64,000 nucleotides of DNA from Alectoria sarmentosa (Eukaryota; Ascomycota; Lecanoromycetes; Lecanorales; Parmeliaceae): positions 62,001-126,000 of the forward strand of contig WOGZ01000042.1 in NCBI GenBank assembly GCA_009733775.1. Reading direction: 5' to 3'. The notes below the pieces were generated by a model. That model was not told the DNA's origin. It searched no databases and saw nothing but the letters and a program-made list of their open reading frames with translations. Position numbers and translations under genes: made by a program. Below are positions 21,717-32,676 of this stretch, piece after piece; position 1 is the stretch's first letter; every line of letters starts with the position of its first letter.

Positions 21717-23802
21717 ATGCTATCTGAAGAAGGGGCATCCTCTACAACACCCTCTCTGCTCACGAACGGAATTCTTGACATAACAAGCCCTTCGAACCCA
21801 CTTGCTCTCTCCATTTCGAACTCCCCCCAACGAGGCGTCTCTTCCTTCTTCATACAAGAAATATACTCTCACGATTCCGACACGATGGTTCGATCACGAC
21901 CCGACATGCTGGACAGCATGTCTACGTCTGCCTCGTCATCCTCCAGCTCGCCCGAGCGCGCTGCTTATGATGATGATACCGATTTTTTCACAGCCCAGCG
22001 GAATGACTCGGAGTCTTCAATCGGCGTGGCATCGCTGCGGGACATGACCATGTCTCCGTCTCGCGAACGAGAGTATCGTGTGTCACCCATTAGCCGTCTC
22101 CCTCCAGAGCTCTTAATTGGAGTATTCACCAAATTAAGCTCGAGCATGGACCTAAGAAGCTGCATGCTGGTCTCAAGAACGTGGTCAAGGAACAGTGTGG
22201 ATTTACTATGGCATCGTCCACTGTGCAACACATGGCAAAACCTCGAGAGCGTCATCAAATCGATCCGAGAACCTGGCGGCTACTACCCCTATCATGCTCT
22301 CGTTAAGAGGTTGAATTTATCAAACCTGAACGACAGAGTCAATAACGGGACCGTGAAGCCATTCATGCACTGTAACAGGATTGAGAGGTTGACGTTGACT
22401 GGCTGTGTCCAATTGACGGATGAGGGAGTGTGCTCACTGATCTACGGAAGCAGAAGTCTTCTGGCGCTGGACATTACTGGGCTGGACTCGATCACCGACC
22501 ATACCCTAAGGGCTGTGTCTGAAAATTGTGGACGGCTACAGGGACTGAATATAACCGACTGCTCCAAGGTGACGGACGACTCGCTAGTAGAGGTCGCCGA
22601 GCACTGCCATTTTCTCAAAAGGCTCAAACTCAACAATTGCTCTTTAGTGACGAATGAGTCGATCATGGCTGTTGCGCACCATTGCCCATACATGCTTGAA
22701 ATCGATCTTCACAATTGCAGACAGGTTAGCAATGAATCGATCACGGCTTTGATCTCGCGTGGGAGGCAGCTTCGAGAGCTTCGTGTGGGACATTGTCATC
22801 TGCTGACAGACGCTGCCTTTTTGGACCTGCCTAAGAATCTGTCTTTTGAAAGCCTTCGGATCTTAGATCTCACTGCTTGCCACCATCTTCATGATGAGGC
22901 TGTTGAGAGAATCATTGAGACTTCCCCTCGACTTCGGAATCTAGTTCTTGCAAAGTGCAGGGAAATCACAGACCGATCTGTTATGGCAATCACGAAGCTG
23001 GGAAAGAACTTACACTACATTCATCTCGGCCACTGTGCGCAGATCACGGATACTGCTGTTGTACAGCTTGTCAAAATGTGCAACAGAATCAGGTATATTG
23101 ATCTAGCCTGCTGCCATCGTCTCACGGATACAAGCGTGAAACAACTAGCTACGCTCCCAAAGCTTCGAAGAATTGGCCTCGTAAAGTGTCAGTCGATCAC
23201 GGACAAAAGTATCCTGGCTTTGGCGAAGGCGAATGTTGAGCCAAGAGCAAAGCCTCTGACTCAAAGCCTTCTTGAGAGGGTGCACTTGAGTTACTGCATC
23301 AATCTTACGCTACAGGTAGACAAATCCTCCATGTTGGTGTGGACGTTGCTAATCTTCTAAATAGGGCATCCATGCACTACTGAACCAGTGTCCAAAGCTT
23401 ACACACCTTAGCTTGACCGGCGTGCAAGCTTTCTACTTGCGAGAAGATCTTATCAGCTTCTGCAGAGAAGCGCCACCAGGTATGGTTTCTTTATTACTCC
23501 TAGAGTAACATACCACAACTGCTAATACCAAGAAAGAGTTCACGGAACATCAGCGCCACGTGTTTTGCGTGTTCTCGGGCGAAGGAGTCAATCGACTTCG
23601 GAATTACCTGAACGAAAGCCCAGAAACCCTTTACGATACAGAAGGAACAATGTACGACGACCGTGAAGGAGAGGACATGGATACCGATCATCAGGTCGTA
23701 GGGCTAATGAATGCGACCGGCTTGAACGATGACGACGACGACGACATGGATGAGGCAGATGGCGGTGATGGAAGTCAGTACGAACTAGAGGGCGATCGAT
23801 GA
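21717..23802 (+). CDS. grrA: F-box/leucine-rich-repeat protein of the SCF ubiquitin ligase (Grr1/GrrA)
   Basis: Model: join(21717..23315, 23365..23479, 23537..23802), 659 aa. A second in-frame ATG at 21885 (603 aa) may be the true start, since the first 56 residues look like leader. Seen: F-box at about residues 124-170 (ISRLPPELLIGVF) and at least a dozen LRRs of the cysteine-containing type, with repeated L-x-L-x2-C and ITD-type units. The C-terminal segment is HVFCVFSGEGVNRLRNYLN plus an Asp/Glu-rich tail. The F-box docks to Skp1 and the LRRs bind phosphorylated substrates; in fungi this protein controls nutrient signalling, cyclins and, in Aspergillus, ascospore formation. The second intron ends at the later of two AGs, which alone keeps frame. 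Confidence 0.94.
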
Positions 23803-24572
23803 AACACCTGCCATTGGAAGGTTCAGCACGATTTTGCAAGAGCAGTCATGAAGCAGAGACAGGCAGCTAATGTACTCATATGCTCGACAGAAGCATATGC
23901 AGCATTGATGCAGGACTATTCTATTCTTTTACGCCATTCCTTGAGAAGACCAAGTTGCGCACAGCAGCAGAGGCTGTGCAAGAGCACGGTACAGGCATTT
24001 CAACATTCAAAGATACCCCTACAAGTTGTACACATAACATGGTGGAGAAGGCAATACGGTGTAAGATACAAGCATGGGTGGCGTTACATCGTTCTTCCAT
24101 CAAGCGCAACATTTACTTCCGTTTTGTCTAGTATAAATACCACCATTTCAATAGCTTCGAAAAGACATACCTCTGACATTGAGGAAGCCTTGAACCTCAC
24201 GGAAGCATCGTCTGCTATGTCCAACAAGAATTAGGCCGCTATGAGATCGCCACTACCTGCCCTCCCCCCGTGTCTCCTATCGTTGCGATCTTTCCCTCCC
24301 GTTCGCTATCCTGCGAATCGCCCTCATCATCTTGATCTTCTCTATGCATTCCAAAGAACAACAGCCCCTTCATTCTCCCACATTCTCCCCACTCGCAATC
24401 CCTTCTTGAAACATCCTCTCCTGGTGACGAATGGGTCAGGAACTGGGGAAATCAGGACTCCAAAACTGAGCACCGTCACGGTCAGTGGCTGTGACTTTGT
24501 CCACGTACAGTGTTGGTGTTGAGGTTCCCGATGGAATTGGGGTCTGGGAATTTTTTTTGTTTTTGGATTCGT

Positions 24573-24594
24573 AGAGAGAGAGAGAGAGAGAGAG
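24573..24594 (+). repeat. (AG)n microsatellite, about 11 units
   Basis: Uninterrupted AG dinucleotides, preceded by a T-run. A plain simple repeat. Confidence 0.9.
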
Positions 24595-24754
24595 GCATGA
24601 ATGAGGCTTTTTCCAGTTAAGGTAGCTTATTGATTGCTCACCGGCTGCAAAGTATGATGACTAACTAAGGTACCTCGCTCCTCGTGCATTATTTGGGGGC
24701 GAAGCCTCTTTGATTTCGGTTGATGTGCTATGGCTATTGGTTGCTAAGATAGAT

Positions 24755-25125
24755 CCAAACGACGGCTTGGTGGCTTTTTCGTGTCGTTTTTTGGGTTATG
24801 TGAGCAAGATTGGTTTGATGTGTTCACTTATGGATGGATTGCAAGACTCGCTAGCGTATGATGGCTTTTTCATGCTTTTTTTGGGTGACGTGGCGAGGTG
24901 GTTTGACTGGTAGATGTGGATTGCAATGACCCAAACGCATGGTGGGTTTCCCATGGAATCCATGCTTTGCAAGATGATTTGATTGTAGCTATGTCTGACG
25001 GTACCTGTGATTGAGGGTAGCTATGGATTGCAAAGACTCAAAACGCATGATCGCTTTTAATGTAGTTCTTGCTATGAAGCAAGATGATATTCACGCATAT
25101 TTCTGGATTGCAAAGAGCAACCAAA
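24755..25125 (+). repeat. Degenerate tandem-like repeat, unit about 80-107 bp
   Basis: The phrase ggattgcaa recurs at 24836, 24918, 25025 and 25105, each followed by a variant of gact-x-aaacgcatgatggctttt. An earlier partner at about 24760 shares ggctttttcgtgtcgttttt with ggctttttcatgcttttttt in the 24836 copy, followed by a matching gggt...gtg...tggtttga run. Spacing is 82, 107 and 80 bp. The last copy falls just downstream of the TPR coding sequence. Divergent copies suggest an old duplication; no open frame is maintained. Confidence 0.6.
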
Positions 25126-25127
25126 AT

Positions 25128-26542
25128 CTACTTCTTCGAGTATTGATCCCCAGGGAAACTGTCATACTGCCGTACCAATCCAGAATACCATCGCCTTCTC
25201 CTGCAACGCAACACTTAGCTTCCACATCTCGTGACGGTCCGGTAGCCACCCAGATCGAGGTTTCGACTTACCTCTCCTTGTTCGGTGGTCCGAAGCCTTC
25301 GAAAACTCGTGGCTGTAAGATCTCGCCATCCAACTCGGAGTCGTTCTGCAATGGGTCCTCGCGGGCTTCGTTGGCGACGTTTTCCTCCTCGTCCTGGATC
25401 TGGCCAAGGCCAGTCCAGCTGGCGATGGTGTCGTCAATCATGCTAGAAGTATCGCGGCTCTCGTCGTTATCTGAATCAGAATGGTCGTAGAAGCATGGGT
25501 TTTCTGGCGTGCAAAGGGTCGATTGCCGGGAGAACCTCTCATGGTATTCATCGTAGGGACGTCCAGTCAGAGTATATGAGGACGTAGAGAAGGGGTCGGC
25601 GACCTCTTCCTCCGACGAGCTCGTGAAGGGGTCTTCCTGCAACGATGGCCTGTGATCGTTGAAGCTGCCGTCATCTGCTAGGGATGGTATCGATGTTGGT
25701 GGAGAGAGGGGCAGTGCAGGCAGTGGCTTGCGGGAGGAGACGCGAGGTGGCAATGTAAAGCCGGGACCAGAGGTGCTGGAAGAAGGAGGCGTTTGCACTG
25801 CTGGCTGCAGGTTGCTGGTGAAGCCTGCTCCGCCTCCTGGCTCTGTTGTATGAGAGCCTGAATACTGACCTAGAAGCGGTGAAGCAAGACACTGCAAACT
25901 GGCATCCCATCCAGGCCCAAAGCGCAACCCAGCCGAAAGCCCATTCAAACATGGCCTCCTCTGACCAGCTGACCTTGGCGCCACGCCCAATTTCTTTGAC
26001 CCCTTCTCGCCCAGCGCAATCCGCAAATTGAATTCCACCCTCGTTCGCTCCAGCGTCCATTCTCCACAGTTTAGTCCTACTTCCAGCATTCGAGCAGCGT
26101 CATCTTGAGCGCCTTCGTCTTGTGCTTGGAAGAGCACGTATCGAATACTCTCCTGTTGCCCGTCGACTGACTCGAAACACTGTAAACAGGCCTGCCAGCT
26201 TCTCCGGGCATTCTTCCATTCTCCCAGCTCGGCTTGGGCGAGACCGAGACCAAACCATCCCACTGCACTGGTGGGGTCATTCTCCACGGCTTCTTTGAAT
26301 ACTTGATAGGCAAGGTAGTACTCTCCTAGGAACGCGTAGGCGAGGGCGAGATCGAGGTAGAGAGGGCAGAGGGCAGCGATAGATAGAGGCCTCAAGGCTG
26401 GGTGGTGGTCTATGATGATAGCGCGAACAAGACGTCGAAGGTTAGACAGCTGAGCTGTTGGAGGCAGCGAGAGGGCGGCTGTCCAATGGGCGTGGATGGC
26501 CGGCAGGGAGAGAAGTTGGGGGACGTCTCTGGTTGGGGCCAT
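25128..26542 (-). CDS. TPR-containing protein of unknown role
   Basis: Model: complement(join(25128..25200, 25272..26542)), 447 aa, starting MAPTRDVPQLL. Seen: TPR-like helices at about residues 60-150 (YLDLALAYAFLGEYYLAYQ then AVGWFGLGLAQAELGEWKNA), a conserved-looking VEFNLRIALGEKG segment, then a Ser/Pro/Asp-rich disordered half. The last intron is inferred: the unspliced frame ends at AGG TAA, and that same GTAAGT is a consensus donor. Splicing 71 nt to the AG before 25200 adds 24 residues (RRRWYSGLVRQYDSF). The TPR block resembles p67phox-like adaptors only in general form, so I do not name it. Frame extends upstream of 26542 but without an earlier convincing Met. Confidence 0.75.
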
Positions 26543-27867
26543 GATTGTAATGGTGCGTGGTAGGAAAGATGGAAACGCTGATGAAATCTGTGCAGGAAAG
26601 AGAAGTGCGGAGAAAAGGTGGGAGATTCGAATGGTGCGTGACACAAAGATGACGATAGAGAAGGGTGAAGTGAATGCGGCCAGCGGGGGTGATGAGATGG
26701 TTAGAGTGACAGGCACGTCATTGGTAGGTGAGTAAGTCATTGATCAGGGCCATCGGAAAGCAATATTCATCATCTTTGGATACTGGACATGGGACACTTT
26801 GAATCGATCGTGCTGTGGCTGACATGGTAGGTGCCTTGATCTCACAGGATCTAGAGAGAATGAAAATCGCAATGGAAAAGAATAGGAGAGGAAAGACAGT
26901 TTCCAGGGGTTGGAAACACTTATCCTCAAGATGTAGTGAGTGATACACGTCAAGCAATTGAGAAGTACTTGATGTATATCAGCCGGCAGTAGTCGGCAAC
27001 CGCTATACTTAGAAAGCGGAGACGACGACCCAACGGTCACCTCACCGACCTCACCTATGGAATTTCAGTCAATTCGACGAGTTTCAGCAAGAGACAAGCT
27101 AAAGGCAAGAGGCATAAGGAATCTCATGGGTCTGAAACATTTGACTCAGACAATCTCGTACTTCCCGGCGCTTCCCGGCGTCCTTCCACGTGGATGTGGA
27201 TTACTGCGCGCCTAAGTACATTATGCATCTCGCCGTCCCCAACGCCGGTATCCATGGACCGTGACGCCATCTTTGCAGCTCCTGTCATTACGAAACGGTC
27301 TCACGCTCCTTGAATTCTTTCTTTCTTCAAATTCCCGGCTGCGTAATTTGCAAGAGTATGGCTTTGGCCTCCCTGCCCGAAGCAAAACAGAGATATATCA
27401 TATGCTCTAGCATAATATGTCTTGGTTTAAAACGCTGGGACTATGGGTAAAGTATGCATCTTTGTATCTCTCACTGCCGTTGCTGGTAGTGCTCTGTCTG
27501 TTGCGAAAAGCCGTCTCTTGAAGCTATTGACATTAGCATCGGCAGAACATGTCACCAGATGTCAGCCTGTGCCGCACTGCCGAGGGCGAGACGCATGTGG
27601 ACTAGCAATGTCTTCTTCCGTCACTGACTTATCTCCGAAGAAAGACCGATTGGCTCCCTCTCCCTCTTTCTCCTCATGACGTTTGAGCTTGTTGAGCAAG
27701 AAAGATCTAGACTTCACTCCTCCTCCTCCTTGCTTTTACAAACTGGCATGACCTTACCTTGACACCAATACTCTTGATCATAGTTCTTCTCTGCAACAGC
27801 AAGAAACACCAATAATTAACACCAACAATTCCAGGTGAAATATCTGCGATTTCAAACCACCAGAACG
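26543..27867. other. Divergent intergenic region, 1.3 kb
   Basis: Between the TPR gene and the MAPEG gene. No gene with support. A 34-codon hydrophobic frame at 27417-27521 is noted under findings. Confidence 0.5.
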
Positions 27868-28461
27868 ATGAGCTCCACTCTTGGAATTGGGGTCCCTGTC
27901 CCAAAGATGCTTCGTCAGTCCCCTCCCCTGACTCTGTTCCATCCTTTGACACCATACTGACGCTCCGTCATCACAGCGATTACCGGCACCTGGACTCTTC
28001 CCTTTGCAGCCTACCTTGTCTACCTCTCCAATCGCATTTTCTATCGTCGAATTGTGACGGAAAAGTATATGGGTGACCGTCTTGTCGACGGTGCGGAATC
28101 TACCTCGAATGACAAGCCTGACCCTCTTTTCCTCGAAACCCGCGCTCATAGCAATTTCCTCGAGAGCGTGCCCCTTTGCTTCACCTTGGCTGCTGTCGCC
28201 GAGTTGAACGGGGCAAATCGGAAGGTCCTGAATTATGCCATGGCGACCTTGTTCGTGCTCAGAATTATCCACATCGAAGTCGGCCTGAAACTGAAGGATA
28301 CGGTTGGATTGGGCAGACCGTGAGTGATTTGGTGTCCCTTCGAGGTAGTCAAGGTCGAAGCTAATGCTGAGGATAGGATCGGCTTTGTCGGAACTCAAGG
28401 CTTCATCGCGGGAATGGCCGCATACAGCACATATCTCGTCAAGGGCTACTGGGGCTATTAG
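27868..28461 (+). CDS. MAPEG-family membrane protein (microsomal glutathione transferase-like)
   Basis: Model: join(27868..27913, 27977..28319, 28377..28461), 157 aa, the usual size. Seen: four hydrophobic segments; the MAPEG pattern RAHSNFLESVPLCFTLAAVAEL followed by RIIHIEVGLK, and the C-terminal GTQGFIAGMAAYSTYLVKGYW. The family contains small four-helix membrane proteins of the ER that bind glutathione and act in lipid or electrophile metabolism; in fungi the function is usually unproven. Exon 1 holds 15 codons; the first intron begins with the consensus GTCAGT and the second with GTGAGT. A 302-codon antisense frame covers this gene and its introns; it is a shadow. Confidence 0.88.
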
Positions 28462-28731
28462 TTGGCCCAGAAAGAAAGGAGTAAAGTTCTTGGCGTGATG
28501 ACCGTCGTGAACGGGATGATGATTGAATATGCGCTTGCGTGCTGTAATGGCTTTGACTGCTGTACCTTCTGGGGAGGAGCTGTTGGACGTTCTCCGCGCA
28601 GAAGAGCTTGCTAACGGTCTGTAAATAAGCTCAATTGGGACATGATACCCCAATATCATTTTTGTCAAACTAAGCATTAATAACAAGGCCGCAAAGTCCG
28701 GTCCTACCTTCTTCTTTGTAACAACCTACGA

Positions 28732-30086
28732 ATGCTTCAAACGCCCTCTGTTCATCTCACCACTCTCCTAGGTCTTCTCACCGCACGCGTTACAACAAGC
28801 TTATATACACCTAACAATCATAACAGCAGCATCGAACCTCAACAGCAGATCTATTCCACAATCGCAAATGCGTTACCATCACTCCAATCCGACATAGTCC
28901 TTACAGCGCTACGCCCTGCGAACCATCCTATGGCCCTTATCCCCTCCATCTCCCACAGACGCTCCACCCCCTCCCTCCAACCCACCTCCACCTCAAGAAC
29001 GACGGAGCGCCACCTCATCCCCCGCCCCCTCCGCATCACCAAAAGAACTTCGACAACGCCGACGACGACGACGACCACCATCTCTCCACTCGACTCGGAA
29101 CAGCCTCCGCCAAAACCCAGCGCTCTCATCTCTCCTCCCTCCCTATCCCTCACGCAACCAACTCTCGCGACGCCAACCCTCAACCCGGCGGTCACTTTCG
29201 ATCCTCTAAACCCCACCCGCGCAATCACTTCAGACGCACCAACACCACCGTCTCGAGGAACTCGAATCCTTCCTTCCACGCTCAGAACCTGCGCCCTCTG
29301 CACCACCCCCCTCTCCCCGAACCAACTCTACACCTTCCCCCCCACCGCCCCCGCCGTCACACGCACGATCCTCTCCCTCTACCACCTCAAACCTTCCGCC
29401 CACACCAAGACAGCAAACAACAATGACACCTTCCCCACCCCGTCCCCCCAATTCTGCAACCCCTGTTTCTCGGCCCTCCACTCGCTCTCCATATGCTGGG
29501 GCTGCGGCGATGCGGTAGCCAGAGAAGAAGAGAAGGTGGGTTGCGGATGGGCGTGGTGGCATTGGGGCTGTGTCAAGTGTTTGGTCTGCAGGGTATGTTT
29601 GTGCATTGCCATCATCAACCCTGAGAGGCACGTAGGCAGGCAGGCAGGCATGCGAATATCTTTTGGATCGGGGGAAATCTCCAGTCGGAGCAAGCCTGGG
29701 GCTCAGGGCTGATGGGTCCGCGCTAGAGTCCCCTGGCCCCTCCACCGTACACGGGCGAATCAATCACCCTCCCCGTGCCGCCATCTTGTCGATCCTGCAC
29801 GAGGGAGTTGAGGGCGTTGGCGTCGAGGGAGAGGGCGGGGAAAGAGGGTGTAAGTCCGAGGGGGAATGTGGGGGGTGATGGGTCTTATGATGGCAAGGGG
29901 GGTCGGAGGATTGGTTTCGAGGTCAAGTATAGACCTCTGCCAAAGTGGATGGAGAAGTTGCCTGGGAGTAGGCGGTCAGGCTTAGGGAATGGAGGTAGAG
30001 ATGGGCAGAGCCGATGCAAGGGTGGAAGTGGGTCTGGGGGAGGCAGGTTTGGCAGAGCGACGCTTTTGGGTACCAGACTTGGATAG
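28732..30086 (+). CDS. LIM-domain zinc-binding protein, otherwise unknown
   Basis: Model: join(28732..29592, 29727..30086), 406 aa. The first 190 residues are Thr/Pro/Ser-rich and probably disordered. From about residue 191 there is a C-x2-C ... C-x2-C pair (CALC, later CNPC), then a textbook LIM domain: C-x2-C-x18-H-x2-C-x2-C-x2-C-x21-C-x2-C, starting CWGCGDAV. The intron falls inside the LIM domain, right after the CLVC cysteines; the second exon supplies the final CRSC pair, which supports this splice strongly. LIM domains mediate protein contacts. The C-terminus is Gly/Arg-rich with a basic KYRPLPKWMEKLPG segment. No orthologue name recognised. Confidence 0.8.
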
Positions 30087-30351
30087 TATTTTTGTCTTGG
30101 ACGTTCAGGATGAGACACGCCAAGGACTCGACACTTTTTGGAGGAGAAAGGCGTAAAAATGGGGATGGCTATGCACGTTACTCTCGTTATTTGATTCCTT
30201 TTATCTGCTATGCCCTAGAGGATTTTGGTTCCTCACTACTCACGGTAAGCATGTATCGTGAGTTCGTGACTGCATAAACATATCTCATAACATCATAATT
30301 CGTTTTCCCAATGTGCCTATCCTTGCTTGCAATCCTGCTAAACATGCCTCT

Positions 30352-32676
30352 TTACTTCGGTGCGTAATTCTCCTTATCACTGTCATCAAAACACAGTCCA
30401 GATGTGCTCCTCTGCAACCTAGGTCCGGAAATCTCGAAACTCCCGCGCAGACCTTTTAGCACCTTCGTCTCGAGGCTCGATCGCGGTCCTCGGGACACCC
30501 TGTTTGGAGAAGACTCACGCTGCTCAAACGGCCTTACCGTTTCGTAACTCGAACGCGGCATGCTGTATTTGGTATTCATCGTAGTGTCGAATGACGAGCG
30601 CGCTAGTAAATGCTGATGACTGCTTCGACGACTACTGTTGCCCAAGACATTGGCTGATTGGCGTCGTGCGACTTTCGTCTTTGTCGGGCTAATTCCGAGC
30701 TTCAATCCCATCCTCCTTGGGCTGCCTTCCAAAGTGCGTGTAAGCTCCTCTCTAAATGATTTCGGAGTCAGTATTTCTCTTTGAAGAATGGTACAAGAGC
30801 CAGAAGACATGTCTCAGGAGGCGGAAAAGGTCTCCGGCCCCCAGAATATGATGCAAAGGGGAATGCTGAATCGAAAACTTAACTCACATCTCTGCAGACC
30901 CTACAGTGTTCTTGCGTAGTTGTAGGTATGAGTGTCTTCGCGCAGCTTTAAACGCTTGACCAGCGCGGTAGCGGTAAGGTGAGCCGGTCCCGTTGGCAGA
31001 GGAGTGGTTTCGGTGCTTGTGCTCGATGGACGCCGCCACCTGGGCGACTGCGTTGGGAGGAATATCAATAGAGCTCTAAGACCAAGGTCAGCTCCTGGAT
31101 GGGGTGCTTGAAAGATGCTTGCTGTCTCCCAAGGATAGGAGGAAGTTAGGGCTTACTGGGTGGATGATGGTAATGGGCAACTGAACTTTGAGATGCTTGC
31201 TGAAGGTAGAAAAGGTAAGCTAGGAACGGAAAGGGAGTCACCCGCGCTGTTCTTACTTGAAAGAGCAGGTGATTTGAATGTTCAAGAAGTAGCGTATGCC
31301 AAAGAATCGCCCTAGTCAGGTTTCATTAGATTTTTGATTATTGACGCGTTGATATTGCTTGGAAGGTATTCGCTCAGGGAGTTCGAAATCTGAAAGAGTG
31401 TTGCGCGGGCGAAAGCTTTCACATCGGCAAAATCCTGAGCTGGAAGTCATACCTGTTTCAATTGACACCAGACCCGTTGGTAATTCTAGCTGACAAGTCC
31501 TGAAGTCCTGTGATAGGGACGAGACACCTTGGAAACCATGCGCCAACTCCTTCCGCACGACTATTTCCGTTTGTCGATGATCCGGCAAGCGGAGCGCATC
31601 AGCAGATCCGGCGTTGGTGGATGGCGCAGGATAGCTGTGGCACAGTGTGGTTCTCTCGAGCTGCAGCTCGACTTTCTTGACGTCCTTGCTACTCTTATTA
31701 TCGATGTGTATATCCACAAAAATAAGGTAGCCGCTAATCCAAGTTTGACGGTGGAGGCCTGCCGTTAATTTGACTGTTTGTTTACTATATCGCTTTGACA
31801 GAATCATTTCATCCACCGCCAAAAGTGGGCTTGAAAGATTGACGAGAGCCTTTTCAGCTGCAACTTGCATTAGTCACAGTATGTTCAGATGGCGAAAGGT
31901 CAAAGACCTACGATCATGAACTGTCAATACTGTGACCTCGCGGGATTGTCGAACAAAATGTTTCTTCCCAGATATCTTGAACTCTGCCAACGCACTGAGC
32001 CAGTAGCTTATGCCTACCTTCTTCGACTTGTACGGTGGAGGACCCATGACGACGGGCAGGTCCAGCCGAAAGGGCAATGTAGAATTCGAAGGTTGGACGT
32101 CCCAGGTAGCATCAGCTTCAGGATCCGGACTCATTGAAGCTGGAGGGGATGTGCTGTATCGATGAGGTCATTTGACAAGGCTCGAAACATGTCCTTTCTG
32201 CCTTCGCATCTTTCTATCCCAACTAGAGTCGTAGAAATCCTACTTAATGACAGACCCGGTGTAGACTTGCGCCGGATCTCAAATGGCCCCCCATCAATTC
32301 CCACGTGGATTTCGCCCTCCACCGTCGCTCCGCCCATGAAAAGCGGAGCTGATAGGCGGATGGCGAGGTTGAGACGGGAGTGAGTCAGTCTTGGGGTTTC
32401 AAGCAGGTCAGTCGGCATGATTGAAGGAACAAATGTCCGTGACGGAGCTCGTCGCAGGATTAAGAGGTTAGGCCGGCGGATTGGAGAGTTCAATCGGCCG
32501 CGGGCTGCAAGCGTTGTGCCATTGCGAGGGGAGGGGTGCGATGGCAGGGGTGGAGGCACTAGAGGAGCATACGAAGCTGCTGATCCCATAGAAACGGCCG
32601 AACTGCCTTGGAAGATTTGCTTGGAGGAGCCTCTTTCTGGTATGATTGATAAGGGACTCAGACCATCTCCGAGCAT
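30352..32676 (-). CDS. Arrestin-like (arrestin C-terminal domain) protein, frameshift in middle
   Basis: Model: complement(join(30352..30751, 30888..31075, 31157..31195, 31257..31312, 31453..31857, 31912..32134, 32135..32676)), about 619 aa if the frame change near 32134 is bridged. Six segments splice in frame with GT-AG ends. Seen: arrestin-fold strands (RLNLAIRLSAPLFMGGATVEG; FRLDLPVVMGPPPYKSKKVG), AGLHRQTWISGYLIFVDIHI, CQLELPTGLVSIETGRFFG, HLKVQLPITIIHP. Fungal arrestin-related proteins act as adaptors in endocytosis and ubiquitin-ligase targeting; I see no clear PPxY. At 32131-32133 the N-terminal frame meets TGA while the next segment continues one frame over. One missing base in a short T-run would explain it; a 47-nt intron (32130-32176) is a weaker option. 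Confidence 0.78.

Larger units (their letters stand above)
23803..25127. other. Intergenic region, 1.3 kb, with repeats
   Basis: Convergent region between grrA and the TPR gene. Contains an AG dinucleotide repeat and a degenerate tandem repeat, listed separately. Short frames here are unconvincing. Confidence 0.5.

Noticed and set aside
27778..28686. 302-codon antisense frame over the MAPEG gene
   Set aside because: Covers all exons and introns of a recognised gene on the other strand. No family features, no plausible start context.
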